The notes beneath the pieces are model-generated. The model was not told the origin of the DNA. It worked only from the letters and a program-made list of their open reading frames with translations, and searched no databases. The translations under genes were made by a program, and so were the position numbers. This document shows, one piece after another, positions 40,381-48,052 of a stretch of 60,346 bases of DNA. How positions within the stretch are numbered: position 1 is the stretch's first letter; every line of letters starts with the position of its first letter. Origin of the DNA: Candidatus Peregrinibacteria bacterium GW2011_GWF2_38_29 (lineage in GTDB: Bacteria > Patescibacteriota > Gracilibacteria > UBA1369 > UBA12463); NCBI GenBank assembly GCA_000992695.1, contig LBUS01000007.1, positions 1 through 60,346 of the forward strand, written 5' to 3'.

Positions 40381-40611
40381 CTAGGCGTCGATAGATTCAG
40401 CATCAGGAGCTGGTTTAGCGCCAAGCCTTACTCTGATTCCATTGGATAAATGAAAAACCTCTTTGCGAACAAGTCTCAGGCCTTCTCTGCCTAAAGCATA
40501 TGTATTTGCCGCAGTCATTGCCACAGCAAAAAGCGCATGATCAATCATATCCGGTTCGCGATCTTCACCTTCTGATGGATGCGAATTTCCATTACGTCTG
40601 TGGTTTGTCAT
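40381..40611 (-). CDS. Orphan protein downstream of nusA
   Basis: A 76-residue protein with a basic/acidic disordered start and an amphipathic helix, 'MIDHALFAVAMTAANTYALG'. The phrase 'MIDHALFAVA' recalls 'LIDHVLNISRAL' of protein C, so it may belong to the same orphan set. It begins 6 nt after the nusA stop and is probably read through from nusA. Confidence 0.55.
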   Translation of the reverse strand: MTNHRRNGNSHPSEGEDREPDMIDHALFAVAMTAANTYALGREGLRLVRKEVFHLSNGIRVRLGAKPAPDAESIDA

Positions 40612-40617
40612 TTAGGT

Positions 40618-41862
40618 TTATTTTACGTTTTTCAACGCTTCAATAATTTGCTTTGCATCAACTTCACTGATTTCAGGAACGCCCATCAAGTCTTTTTCGC
40701 CGAGACCTTTAATCTGTTCTGTAAGCGAAAGATTTGCAGCCGCAAGTTTCGCAACGATTGCAGGATCAAGGCCAATTTCAGCGATATTTGGCAATTCTTT
40801 CTTTTCATCAACTTCAACTTTTGGTGTAATTTCAGCAACATCTTTGATATCAATTTCAATGCCAACTAATTCCGAAGCAAGTTTAACATTTTGTCCTTGT
40901 TTGCCAATTGCGAGAGGCCTTTGATCAGTCGCAACATAAACAGTTGCGCGTCCATTTGCATCGTCAATATTGATTTGGCTGATTTTTGCAGGAGAAAGCG
41001 CCGCTTTGATATATGATTCCATATCTGCAGACCATAAAATAATATCTAATCTTTCGCCATGTAAATCATACATAACGCTTTTTACGCGCACGCCTTTTTG
41101 GCCAACGCATGATCCAATCGGATCAATTTTTGGGTCATTTGAAGCAACTGAAATTTTGCATCTTATGCCCGGATCTCTGGAAATTCCTTTTATTTCAACG
41201 AGTCCGGATTTAATTTCTGGGACTTCAAGTTCCATCAGCTTTCGAACCAAGTTTGGATGTGTGCGTGAAATCAAAAGTTGCGGTCCTTTTGAAGTTTTTA
41301 TAACTTTATCCAAATACAATTTGATTCTCTGGCCGTTTGTATATTTTTCACCCGGAATTTGCTGATCATAAGGCAAGCCGGTTGTGAGTTTTCCATCCAA
41401 GCTGATATAAACGTTTGTACCATCAACTCTATGAACAACCGCATTAATAAGCTCATTTTCGCGATCTTTGAAAAGCTTATACATAAGTTCGCGTTCAGCT
41501 TCCTGCACTCTTTGCAAAATAACTTGTTTTGCGGATTGTGCCGCGATTCTTCCATATCCAACAGGCGTGACATCAATTCTGATTTCATCATCAATTTTTG
41601 GTTCTTTCTTGTATTTTTTCGCTTCTGCAACGGTCATTTCGAGTTCCGGATCTTCGACTTTTTTAACGACTTTTTTCACAACAAAAACGATTGCGCTACC
41701 GGACTCATTGTCCAAATCAACGTCAATGTTTTGCTCTTTATTGCCGTAATCCTTGCGATAAGCCGCGCGTATCGCAGCTTTAATCATGTCGATTACTTCG
41801 TTTTTATCAATATTTTTTTCATCGCAGAGCTGGTTAACCGCCGCGGAAAATGCTGTTTGCAT
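40618..41862 (-). CDS. nusA: Transcription termination/antitermination factor NusA
   Basis: The 414-residue protein has the NusA N-domain ('AFSAAVNQLCDEKNIDKNEV'), an S1 domain ('NAVVHRVDGTNVYISLDGKL') and two KH domains ('PIGSCVGQKGVRVKSVM', 'LAIGKQGQNVKLASELVG'). A short C-terminal helical domain follows. It modulates RNA polymerase pausing and termination. Its leader carries a promoter followed by a strong terminator, suggesting autoregulation by attenuation. Confidence 0.95.
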   Translation of the reverse strand: MQTAFSAAVNQLCDEKNIDKNEVIDMIKAAIRAAYRKDYGNKEQNIDVDLDNESGSAIVFVVKKVVKKVEDPELEMTVAEAKKYKKEPKIDDEIRIDVTPVGYGRIAAQSAKQVILQRVQEAERELMYKLFKDRENELINAVVHRVDGTNVYISLDGKLTTGLPYDQQIPGEKYTNGQRIKLYLDKVIKTSKGPQLLISRTHPNLVRKLMELEVPEIKSGLVEIKGISRDPGIRCKISVASNDPKIDPIGSCVGQKGVRVKSVMYDLHGERLDIILWSADMESYIKAALSPAKISQINIDDANGRATVYVATDQRPLAIGKQGQNVKLASELVGIEIDIKDVAEITPKVEVDEKKELPNIAEIGLDPAIVAKLAAANLSLTEQIKGLGEKDLMGVPEISEVDAKQIIEALKNVK

Positions 41863-41882
41863 AGTATTTTTTGTTAATTGGT

Positions 41883-41937
41883 GTCGCTTCGCGACATTTT
41901 GTTTATATGCGCCTGTGTTCGCCTGCGGCGAACGGCG
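41883..41937 (-). other. Stable hairpins in the nusA leader
   Basis: GTCGC-TTC-GCGAC and TTCGCC-TGC-GGCGAA lie between the leader terminator and the nusA start. They lack T-runs and may shape the leader RNA. Confidence 0.45.
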
Positions 41938-41943
41938 TGTTAT

Positions 41944-41973
41944 AAAAAACGCAAGATTATAACTTAATCTTGC
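41944..41973 (-). terminator. Leader terminator of nusA
   Basis: On the minus strand GCAAGATTA pairs with TAATCTTGC around a 5-nt loop, followed by GTTTTTT. It lies between the nusA promoter and the gene, about 85 nt upstream of the ATG. Confidence 0.8.
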
Positions 41974-41983
41974 TTATAGCAAT

Positions 41984-42012
41984 AGTTTAGGCCCATTTTC
42001 GCCAAACGTCAA
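41984..42012 (-). promoter_or_regulatory. nusA promoter
   Basis: On the minus strand TTGACG, 17 bp and TAAACT. The terminator follows almost directly. Confidence 0.6.
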
Positions 42013-42041
42013 GCGCAAAGCCAAAAACTACATTTGCGACT

Positions 42042-42671
42042 TTAAAACCTTATCTCTTTAACAAAGCTCAAGCATGCTCCTCCAACATCCGGTGGATCAA
42101 CAAAAATCATTTTCACATTGATTGGATTTGTTTCAGTTGCAGCTTTCAATTTTAAGTATTCATCGCCCATAATTTCTTTCATCCAAGGGCTTTTTATTTG
42201 CGTGCCGGCATCGCAACCAATTCCAAGCATATGGTATCCATCAATTAAATTTATCGAATTTCCGCTTTTAACTTTAGAGTCGATCCAGTCCGTCAAAACC
42301 GGCGAAGTTTTTCCGGAAAGCGCAAAAAATGCACTGCTCGTCATCTCGCCAAATAATTCCTGTTTTTTTACAACCAAATATCCAATCGCATCAACTTCAC
42401 CTTCAAGATGATCGCCAACAACTTTAAGCGTATCAATTATTGCACCATTTTCATTTGTTTGTGGCGGCACAACATTATTTGCCGCATTCTCTTCACCTTT
42501 TTTCGTAAAAAACATTCCCACGGCAATTATTCCGATCAAAATAATTACGACAATTATCGAAGCAATTTTATTCGATTTGCCACCGCAGCAGCCTTCAGGC
42601 TTGTTCTCTTTGCTGCATCCACAGCCCTCGCATCCGCATCCCTGATCATTTTTAAAATTTTCATTATTCAT
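42042..42671 (-). CDS. Membrane-anchored protein with Cys-rich cytoplasmic tail
   Basis: The ATG at 42671 (209 residues) avoids a long overlap with recX. The first 30 residues hold several CxC/CC pairs ('GCGCEGCGCSKE', 'GCCGGKS') that could bind metal, then a transmembrane segment ('IASIIVVIILIGIIAVGMFF') and an external domain of about 140 residues with 'HMLGIGCDAGTQIKSPW'. No family assigned. It follows recX with an 8-bp overlap and may be part of the recA transcript. Confidence 0.7.
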   Translation of the reverse strand: MNNENFKNDQGCGCEGCGCSKENKPEGCCGGKSNKIASIIVVIILIGIIAVGMFFTKKGEENAANNVVPPQTNENGAIIDTLKVVGDHLEGEVDAIGYLVVKKQELFGEMTSSAFFALSGKTSPVLTDWIDSKVKSGNSINLIDGYHMLGIGCDAGTQIKSPWMKEIMGDEYLKLKAATETNPINVKMIFVDPPDVGGACLSFVKEIRF

Positions 42672-43317
42672 ATTTTTTTTGGTTAATTTTTTCAATTGTG
42701 TCATACACAGTTTGCCCCTTAAACCCTCTCGAAGTCAAAAACATTATTAATCGGGATTTTTGTTTTTCTTTTGGAACACGCGCTAAGCTTTTCATTTTCC
42801 TTTCAGCAAGCTCAAGCGCAATTCCGCTTTCATCGATTTCGTTTTCGGAAAAATATTTATCAATATCTTCATTTTTTATACCTTTTTTCATGAGTTCAAA
42901 TTTTATTCCACGCACGCCCTTTGGCTTTAATTTAAGCCGATTTTCAACAAAGTCGCTTAAATATTCGGTATCATTTATGTATTTCAGCTCCTTTAATCGT
43001 TCAATGACTTTTTCTATTGCCTCTTCATTTGCCGCTGCAGTTTTTTCCGCCAAAGCTTCCGCGTTCTCACAGTCTTCGTTTTCCGCCCCGCCTCCATATT
43101 TCTTTAGTCGCTTTCTTAAGCGCAAAACCATCTCCTGACTAGTAAGTCGCCTTATGCCAAGTAAAAAAAGCGCATAACTCATCAATCTTTCATATTGGCC
43201 TTGACCAGAATTAGAAAAGTTCGGGGACCCCTCACTCATAGTCCCCGAACAATGCTTAGCCTTTTTACCAAATCTCTTATAGGAGTTCAACATGAAAATC
43301 TTTTTTAATGTTGACAC
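42664..43317 (-). CDS. recX: Regulatory protein RecX
   Basis: The protein (217 residues from 43317) has the RecX three-helix repeats: 'YERLMSYALFLLGIRRLTSQ', 'RLKELKYINDTEYLSDFVEN', and 'GVRGIKFELMKKGI'. RecX inhibits RecA filaments. The N-terminus is uncertain: homology starts around residue 42, and a terminator hairpin lies within the first 35 codons. An ATG at 43182 would give a shorter protein that begins after the hairpin. It follows recA by 46 nt, as in many bacteria. Confidence 0.85.
   Translation of the reverse strand: MSTLKKIFMLNSYKRFGKKAKHCSGTMSEGSPNFSNSGQGQYERLMSYALFLLGIRRLTSQEMVLRLRKRLKKYGGGAENEDCENAEALAEKTAAANEEAIEKVIERLKELKYINDTEYLSDFVENRLKLKPKGVRGIKFELMKKGIKNEDIDKYFSENEIDESGIALELAERKMKSLARVPKEKQKSRLIMFLTSRGFKGQTVYDTIEKINQKKYE
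43213..43250 (-). terminator. Terminator-like hairpin between recA and recX
   Basis: On the minus strand GTTCGGGGAC pairs perfectly with GTCCCCGAAC and is followed by TTTTCT. It lies 114 nt past the recA stop, so it probably ends most recA transcripts and limits recX. Confidence 0.8.
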
Positions 43318-43363
43318 TAGACGTTTTCGGTTTTGCCGCCAATCTTCATAGAATCAGCCATTT

Positions 43364-44377
43364 TCACTTGGAAAGTTTGGCGTTCCCGGCAAGTGCCGCG
43401 ATTGAATTGTCTCTTCCAAGTCCGATTTTCTGATCTTTATAGCTATAAATAGCGCCTGCACGTCTTGTGATTTCATATTTTGTCGCAAGATCAAGCATGT
43501 CTCCAAAATAGTTAATACCTTTGTTATACATAATGTCGAATTCAGCCATTCTAAAAGGTGGCGCGACCTTATTTTTAACGATTTTCACGCGTACTTTTAT
43601 ACCCAAAATTTCTTTTGCATCACCTGTCCCTGCGTCAATTTTGCCGATATTTCGGATGTCCATTCTCACGGACGAATAGAATTTCAAAGCATTCCCACCC
43701 GGAGTTGTTTCAGGATTTCCAAACAGAATTCCAAGTTTCATTCTGATCTGATTGATGAAGATAACCGAAGTTTTTGATTTTGAGATCGCCGCTGTAAGTT
43801 TGCGTAAAGCTTGGCTCATAAGTCTTGCTTGAAGACCCATGTGCGCATCACCCATATCACCTTCAATTTCAGCTTTTGGCACCAATGCTGCAACAGAGTC
43901 CACCACGATTACGTCAACCGCATTTGAGCGCACCAACGTTTCTGTGATCTCAAGCGCTTGTTCGCCGCTATCCGGTTGAGAAACGAGCAAGTCCTTAACT
44001 TTAACTCCGATTCTCTCCGCATAAACAGGATCAAGCGCATGTTCAGCGTCAATAAAGGCCGCTGTCCCGCCATGTTTTTGTGCTTCCGCGATTACGTGTA
44101 AAGATAATGTTGTTTTACCTGAGCTTTCAGGTCCAAAAATTTCAATAACGCGTCCGCGTGGTATTCCACCACCAAGTGCAATATCAAGAGACATTGAACC
44201 GGTGCTGATAGTTTCAATTGCTATTCTTTTTCCTTCGCCCATGCGCATGATTGCGCCTTTGCCAAAGTTTTTCTCGATCTGGCTGAGGGCGAGTTCAATT
44301 GCTTTTTGTTTCCCGCCGGACATTTCTGCTGCCGCATCATCTGCGGCGCTTTGTGAATGTTGTTTTGGTTCCGCCAT
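43364..44377 (-). CDS. recA: Recombinase RecA
   Basis: The 337-residue protein is full length. It has '[19 protein letters not shown]' (Walker A), '[20 protein letters not shown]' (Walker B and L1), and '[22 protein letters not shown]' (L2). The C-terminal domain ends in 'LAGNAKLSK', shorter and less acidic than in E. coli. It drives homologous recombination. A promoter with a palindromic operator precedes it. Confidence 0.97.
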   Translation of the reverse strand: MAEPKQHSQSAADDAAAEMSGGKQKAIELALSQIEKNFGKGAIMRMGEGKRIAIETISTGSMSLDIALGGGIPRGRVIEIFGPESSGKTTLSLHVIAEAQKHGGTAAFIDAEHALDPVYAERIGVKVKDLLVSQPDSGEQALEITETLVRSNAVDVIVVDSVAALVPKAEIEGDMGDAHMGLQARLMSQALRKLTAAISKSKTSVIFINQIRMKLGILFGNPETTPGGNALKFYSSVRMDIRNIGKIDAGTGDAKEILGIKVRVKIVKNKVAPPFRMAEFDIMYNKGINYFGDMLDLATKYEITRRAGAIYSYKDQKIGLGRDNSIAALAGNAKLSK

Positions 44378-44424
44378 AATAAATTTGTTTAGAGGATAAA
44401 ATTATATATTTATTTTGTAGACCA

Positions 44425-44454
44425 AGTATAGGTGAGCGTATACTCACCTGTCAA
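44425..44454 (-). promoter_or_regulatory. recA promoter with palindromic operator
   Basis: On the minus strand TTGACA, an 18-bp spacer and TATACT. The spacer is the imperfect palindrome GGTGAGTATACGCTCACC. It occupies the whole interval between the boxes, as expected for a LexA-like repressor. The sequence differs from the E. coli and Bacillus SOS boxes. Confidence 0.75.
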
Positions 44455-44580
44455 TAGAATTTTCAAAGAACGTGCTTATGCGCATAAACAAGACAAAGAA
44501 AACTAACGCGCACTAATTCTAGCACGCGCTTATTAAATTTTTCTAAACAGATCTTAACATTATTCTAAACTGCAATTTAT

Positions 44581-44850
44581 CTATTTTGCATCATTTTCAA
44601 CCGGCACCGGCTTTGCATCAGTATTTGGATTTTGAGCTTTAGATTTTATCATTTCTACAGGCGCTTCCTCAGATTCTATATGAAAATATGTGGCAATGCT
44701 TTTTTCCGTTCCAAAAGCCACGTTTTTAGTTTTGCAAATTCGGCATTTATAAACATATTTTTTTCCAAACGCGCGGTCTGCTTGCACGATTTTTTCGCAA
44801 TCTTTACAGTAAAATACTATTCCACCCCAGTTGTCTTCCTCTCTCGCCAT
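44581..44850 (-). CDS. Small zinc-ribbon protein
   Basis: An 89-residue protein with one zinc ribbon ('YCKDCEKIVQ' and 'YKCRICKTKNVAFG') followed by a Pro/Lys/Asp-rich tail. No recognised family. It is followed upstream by a separate membrane protein gene at 44885. Confidence 0.7.
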   Translation of the reverse strand: MAREEDNWGGIVFYCKDCEKIVQADRAFGKKYVYKCRICKTKNVAFGTEKSIATYFHIESEEAPVEMIKSKAQNPNTDAKPVPVENDAK

Positions 44851-44884
44851 GCTAAAGTTTGATTATTGATAATTGATTATTTCC

Positions 44885-45520
44885 TCAAAGGTTTGGATAA
44901 CGCGAATCTTGATCAACGTTTTCCGATTGTTTTGTCGCAGTTTCAAGATCAACAAGCTTTTCTTCTTCAACAACATTTTCAGCAGCATTCATGTTCAAGC
45001 TTGTGTGTTGTCTTGTTTCCGCAATATCAATCAACGGCTTTGATTCGGCTTTTGTATCCCATTTAATGCCGCCTTTTCTTCTTTCAAATATTCCACCGAT
45101 TAACATAAATCCAACGCCAATAAACGCCGCAACCATTCCAAATCTAAATTCTTTCAGCATAATATTTACGCCAAATTTTGCATGAAAATAAACAGAATTT
45201 GTCATTACAAGTAAGAATAAATCGAACGCAGCAACAATAATATGTGCCATTGGTAATTCAATCCCAAGTCTTGCAACTTTGTCTTTCCATTTTTGCGAAA
45301 TCATTGTCAAAACAGTTCCGGTTCCAAGCAAAAGCATGATAACCCCAATCAAATAAAGGGGTCCTGTAATTCCAAGAAATCTGTCACCGGTTTTAAAAGC
45401 ATCAATATCTTGATACCACGGTAAAAACACACTTAAGGCTGTAATAAGCCCTCCAAGAGCAATGAGTTTATTCTCAAAAGGCATCTCGGATATGATTTGA
45501 GATAATCTTTTTGTAGGCAT
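44885..45520 (-). CDS. Multi-spanning membrane protein
   Basis: The ATG at 45520 ('MPTKRLSQIISEMPFENK') gives 211 residues. Four to five membrane segments are clear, for example 'LIALGGLITALSVFLPWYQD', 'GPLYLIGVIMLLLGTGTVL' and 'VAAFIGVGFMLIGGIFERR'. A hydrophilic tail of about 60 residues follows. No family or activity was recognised. Confidence 0.75.
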   Translation of the reverse strand: MPTKRLSQIISEMPFENKLIALGGLITALSVFLPWYQDIDAFKTGDRFLGITGPLYLIGVIMLLLGTGTVLTMISQKWKDKVARLGIELPMAHIIVAAFDLFLLVMTNSVYFHAKFGVNIMLKEFRFGMVAAFIGVGFMLIGGIFERRKGGIKWDTKAESKPLIDIAETRQHTSLNMNAAENVVEEEKLVDLETATKQSENVDQDSRYPNL

Positions 45521-45576
45521 AGTGATTTTGATTAAATCCAAATAAATAATACCGCAAATTGAGTTAAAGTCAAAAG

Positions 45577-45590
45577 GGGGACGGAGGCAG
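45577..45590. repeat. REP-like copy GGGGGACGGAGGCA
   Basis: A single arm of the family seen at 31325, directly upstream of the glycosyltransferase -10 box. Confidence 0.6.
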
Positions 45591-45601
45591 TCTCATTCTG
45601 T

Positions 45602-45607
45602 TATAAT
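45602..45607 (+). promoter_or_regulatory. Leaderless -10 box of glycosyltransferase
   Basis: TATAAT lies exactly 6 nt before the ATG at 45614. The -35 region is occupied by the repeat copy and is not recognisable. Confidence 0.55.
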
Positions 45608-45613
45608 TATATT

Positions 45614-46693
45614 ATGAAAATAGGAGTCGACTTTCGCGAAGCTTCCAAAGAAGATAAAACCGGCAAAGGTTGGTTTGCTTATAATTTGATGAAAAGCGTT
45701 TTTGAGCAGGACGAACAAAATCAATATATTTTATATACAGATTCAATTCCGGCCGATTTTCAAAATCATAAAAACGTCGAATTCCGTTTAATTAAAAGCA
45801 AATCTGTATTTTGGCATTTAAAAGTTTTGCGCGATTTAAAACTTGAAAAGCCGGACTTATTTTTAGCCTTAACGAGTTTTATAATTCCCGCACTTGCGCC
45901 AAAAAAAATAAAAACAGTAATAGTTGTTCACGATTTGGTCGCATTTTTATTTCCAATAAAACATAATAGGAAAGCCGTCTTAATTGAAAAATTAACTCTT
46001 AAAAAAGCGCTAAAAAAATCTTTAAAAATCATTACAATTTCAAAAAGCACAGAATCGGATTTGATAAAACTTTTTGAAAAAAAGATCGCAAATTTATCGA
46101 AAAAAATCACAATTATTCCATGTGCCGCTTCTGAAAATTTTAAAAAGCTTTCATCGTCCGAACAAAAAAATCCTGAAAATTTTAAATATATTCTTGGAGT
46201 CGGAACTCTCGAGCCACGCAAGAATTTTGAAAAACTCATCGAGGCGTTTAACCTCATAAGTAAAACGTTTGATAGCCTTCGACTAGTCATAATTGGAGGC
46301 AAAGGTTGGAGTTTTAAAAAGCACGAATCCGATCGAATTATTTTCAAAGGATATGTCGCAGAAAAAGATCTAATTCATTATTACAATTCCGCAGAAGCAT
46401 TTGTTTTTCCATCTTTATACGAAGGCTTTGGAATCCCGCCACTTGAGGCAATACAATGTGGTTGCCCGGTTATTGCGTCGAACGTTTCTTCGATGCCGGA
46501 AGTAATAGGCTCCGCCGGTTTGCTTGTGAATCCAAACGACGCACAAGCTCTTGCCGAAGCCATAAAATCAGTTTTGACTAATCAAGATTTAAGAAGTAGA
46601 CTAGTCGCGCAAGGACTAGTCCAATCGCAAAAATTTTCATACGAATCGTCCGCACAAAAATTAATCAAACTTTTTAAAGAATCGCATGAGTAG
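45614..46693 (+). CDS. GT4-family glycosyltransferase
   Basis: The 359-residue protein is a GT-B fold glycosyltransferase of family 4. The acceptor-side domain has 'VIVVHDLVAFLFP'. The donor-side domain has 'ILGVGTLEPRKNFEKLIEAF' and the signature 'FVFPSLYEGFGIPPLEAIQC' with the ExFGxxxxE-type glutamates. The sugar and acceptor are unknown; cell-surface polysaccharide is likely. It overlaps the NAD kinase start by 8 bp. Confidence 0.9.
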   Translation: MKIGVDFREASKEDKTGKGWFAYNLMKSVFEQDEQNQYILYTDSIPADFQNHKNVEFRLIKSKSVFWHLKVLRDLKLEKPDLFLALTSFIIPALAPKKIKTVIVVHDLVAFLFPIKHNRKAVLIEKLTLKKALKKSLKIITISKSTESDLIKLFEKKIANLSKKITIIPCAASENFKKLSSSEQKNPENFKYILGVGTLEPRKNFEKLIEAFNLISKTFDSLRLVIIGGKGWSFKKHESDRIIFKGYVAEKDLIHYYNSAEAFVFPSLYEGFGIPPLEAIQCGCPVIASNVSSMPEVIGSAGLLVNPNDAQALAEAIKSVLTNQDLRSRLVAQGLVQSQKFSYESSAQKLIKLFKESHE

Positions 46694-47537
46694 ACAAATC
46701 AAAAACATCGGAATTATCGGTAAAAAAGAATTCATAGATCGCGCCGATTTTATAAAAAATCTGCAAAAAATGCTTGAATCATGCAAGTGCAAACTTGTTT
46801 ATACAAGCGAAGTTGCAGATAAGAAATTTCTAGAAAAATGCGATTTGATTTTAACCCTTGGTGGAGATGGAACCGTCTTAAAAGTTGCGCGCACGATTGC
46901 CGGATTAAAAAGAAAGCCATATATGCTTGGAGTTCACATGGGCAACGTCGGTTTTTTGGCTGAAACAACGCCCGAAGGTGTAGAGCAAGATCTTAAAAAT
47001 TTTATAAAAGGGGACTGCAAAAGAGATAGAAGAAGGCTTCTTAAGGTTGAAATTTTTCGCGGTACTCGCAGTGTTTTTAAATCTTACGCGCTTAATGATG
47101 CGGTAATTAATCAAGGTCCGTTTGCAAGACTTTTAAATTTGAATATTCAAGTTGGCGATAAATTAATGTCAGAATTTCGCGGTGATGGAGTAATCGTCGG
47201 CACAACAACCGGTTCAACAGGCCACAGTCTTTCCGCCGGTGGCTCAATTATTCACCCACGCCTCAGAGCTTTCGTTATCACTCCAATGATGTCTTCATCA
47301 CTTTCAATGCGCCCAATCATAATTCCCGATACGCGCACTATTAAAATTGAACTTGCAGGCAGAAAGCCACTTCAAACAGAAGTTCGCTTAACCGTCGACG
47401 GTCAAGATTCATTTCAAATTCAATTCGGCGACAGAATTGTCGTAAAGCGCACAACCGAATCAATCACGTTTCTTCGCAGAAGAGATACGAATTTCTATTC
47501 CACTCTAAGGCATAAGCTCGGTTGGGGCTTGCAATAA
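46686..47537 (+). CDS. nadK: NAD kinase
   Basis: The 283-residue protein carries the GGDG motif in 'LILTLGGDGTVLKVART' and the second signature 'GVIVGTTTGSTGHSLSAGGS', where most members have TPTGSTAY. It phosphorylates NAD to NADP. The A-to-T change in that loop is unusual but keeps the helix pattern. It is translationally linked to the glycosyltransferase. Confidence 0.93.
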   Translation: MSRQIKNIGIIGKKEFIDRADFIKNLQKMLESCKCKLVYTSEVADKKFLEKCDLILTLGGDGTVLKVARTIAGLKRKPYMLGVHMGNVGFLAETTPEGVEQDLKNFIKGDCKRDRRRLLKVEIFRGTRSVFKSYALNDAVINQGPFARLLNLNIQVGDKLMSEFRGDGVIVGTTTGSTGHSLSAGGSIIHPRLRAFVITPMMSSSLSMRPIIIPDTRTIKIELAGRKPLQTEVRLTVDGQDSFQIQFGDRIVVKRTTESITFLRRRDTNFYSTLRHKLGWGLQ

Positions 47538-47556
47538 AATAAATATATGCTATGAT
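47529..47556 (+). promoter_or_regulatory. Promoter of orphan gene 47589-48041
   Basis: TTGCAA, 16 bp and TATGAT, 32 nt before the ATG. The -35 box overlaps the end of nadK. Confidence 0.5.
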
Positions 47557-47588
47557 TGCACAGCAGTATTTTTTAATAGCATATAAAT

Positions 47589-48041
47589 ATGACAAAGAGA
47601 CACGAAAAAGAAAGAACTGGCGAAAGAAGTAGGGTCCCGGAAAGGATAGGTAGAGAAATTAGCGAATGGGGAAAGGACATAGGAGAGGGCCTATTGGCAA
47701 AACGCACTATGTCAAATTTAAGATTTAGCGTCGCATTGATAATATCATTACTTTTAGGCGTTGGTCTTAAGGCGTGTTCAGAACAAGACTTGGGAGGAGC
47801 GATGGATGCAATAAAAAGTCTTAAAAATGAACATTACACAATGGTGCATAGAATAAGCGATCAGGAGAAAATATCATTGGCACAATCATTGTTGAATGGC
47901 TTTGTTAAAGAAGTTAACATTGATGGAGTTTTTTATACCAAAGCGGTACCATTTGCTGACGGAAAAGCCATTGAATTGACTTCTGCCAACGGACAAAAAA
48001 GCACATTTATTATCGTTATTGACGACCGACAAGATAGATAA
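47589..48041 (+). CDS. Orphan single-span membrane protein
   Basis: A 150-residue protein with a highly charged N-terminal 40 residues, one membrane segment ('FSVALIISLLLGVGLKAC') and a soluble domain ending in 'STFIIVIDDRQDR'. The Arg/Glu-rich start suggests an inside N-terminus. No family recognised. It has its own promoter. Confidence 0.7.
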   Translation: MTKRHEKERTGERSRVPERIGREISEWGKDIGEGLLAKRTMSNLRFSVALIISLLLGVGLKACSEQDLGGAMDAIKSLKNEHYTMVHRISDQEKISLAQSLLNGFVKEVNIDGVFYTKAVPFADGKAIELTSANGQKSTFIIVIDDRQDR

Positions 48042-48052
48042 GCTATCATTTT

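Noticed and set aside
42664-43317. Start of recX at 43182
   Set aside because: It would place the terminator in a true intergenic gap, but the homologous 'YERL' segment lies before that ATG, so the longer form was listed and the ambiguity stated.
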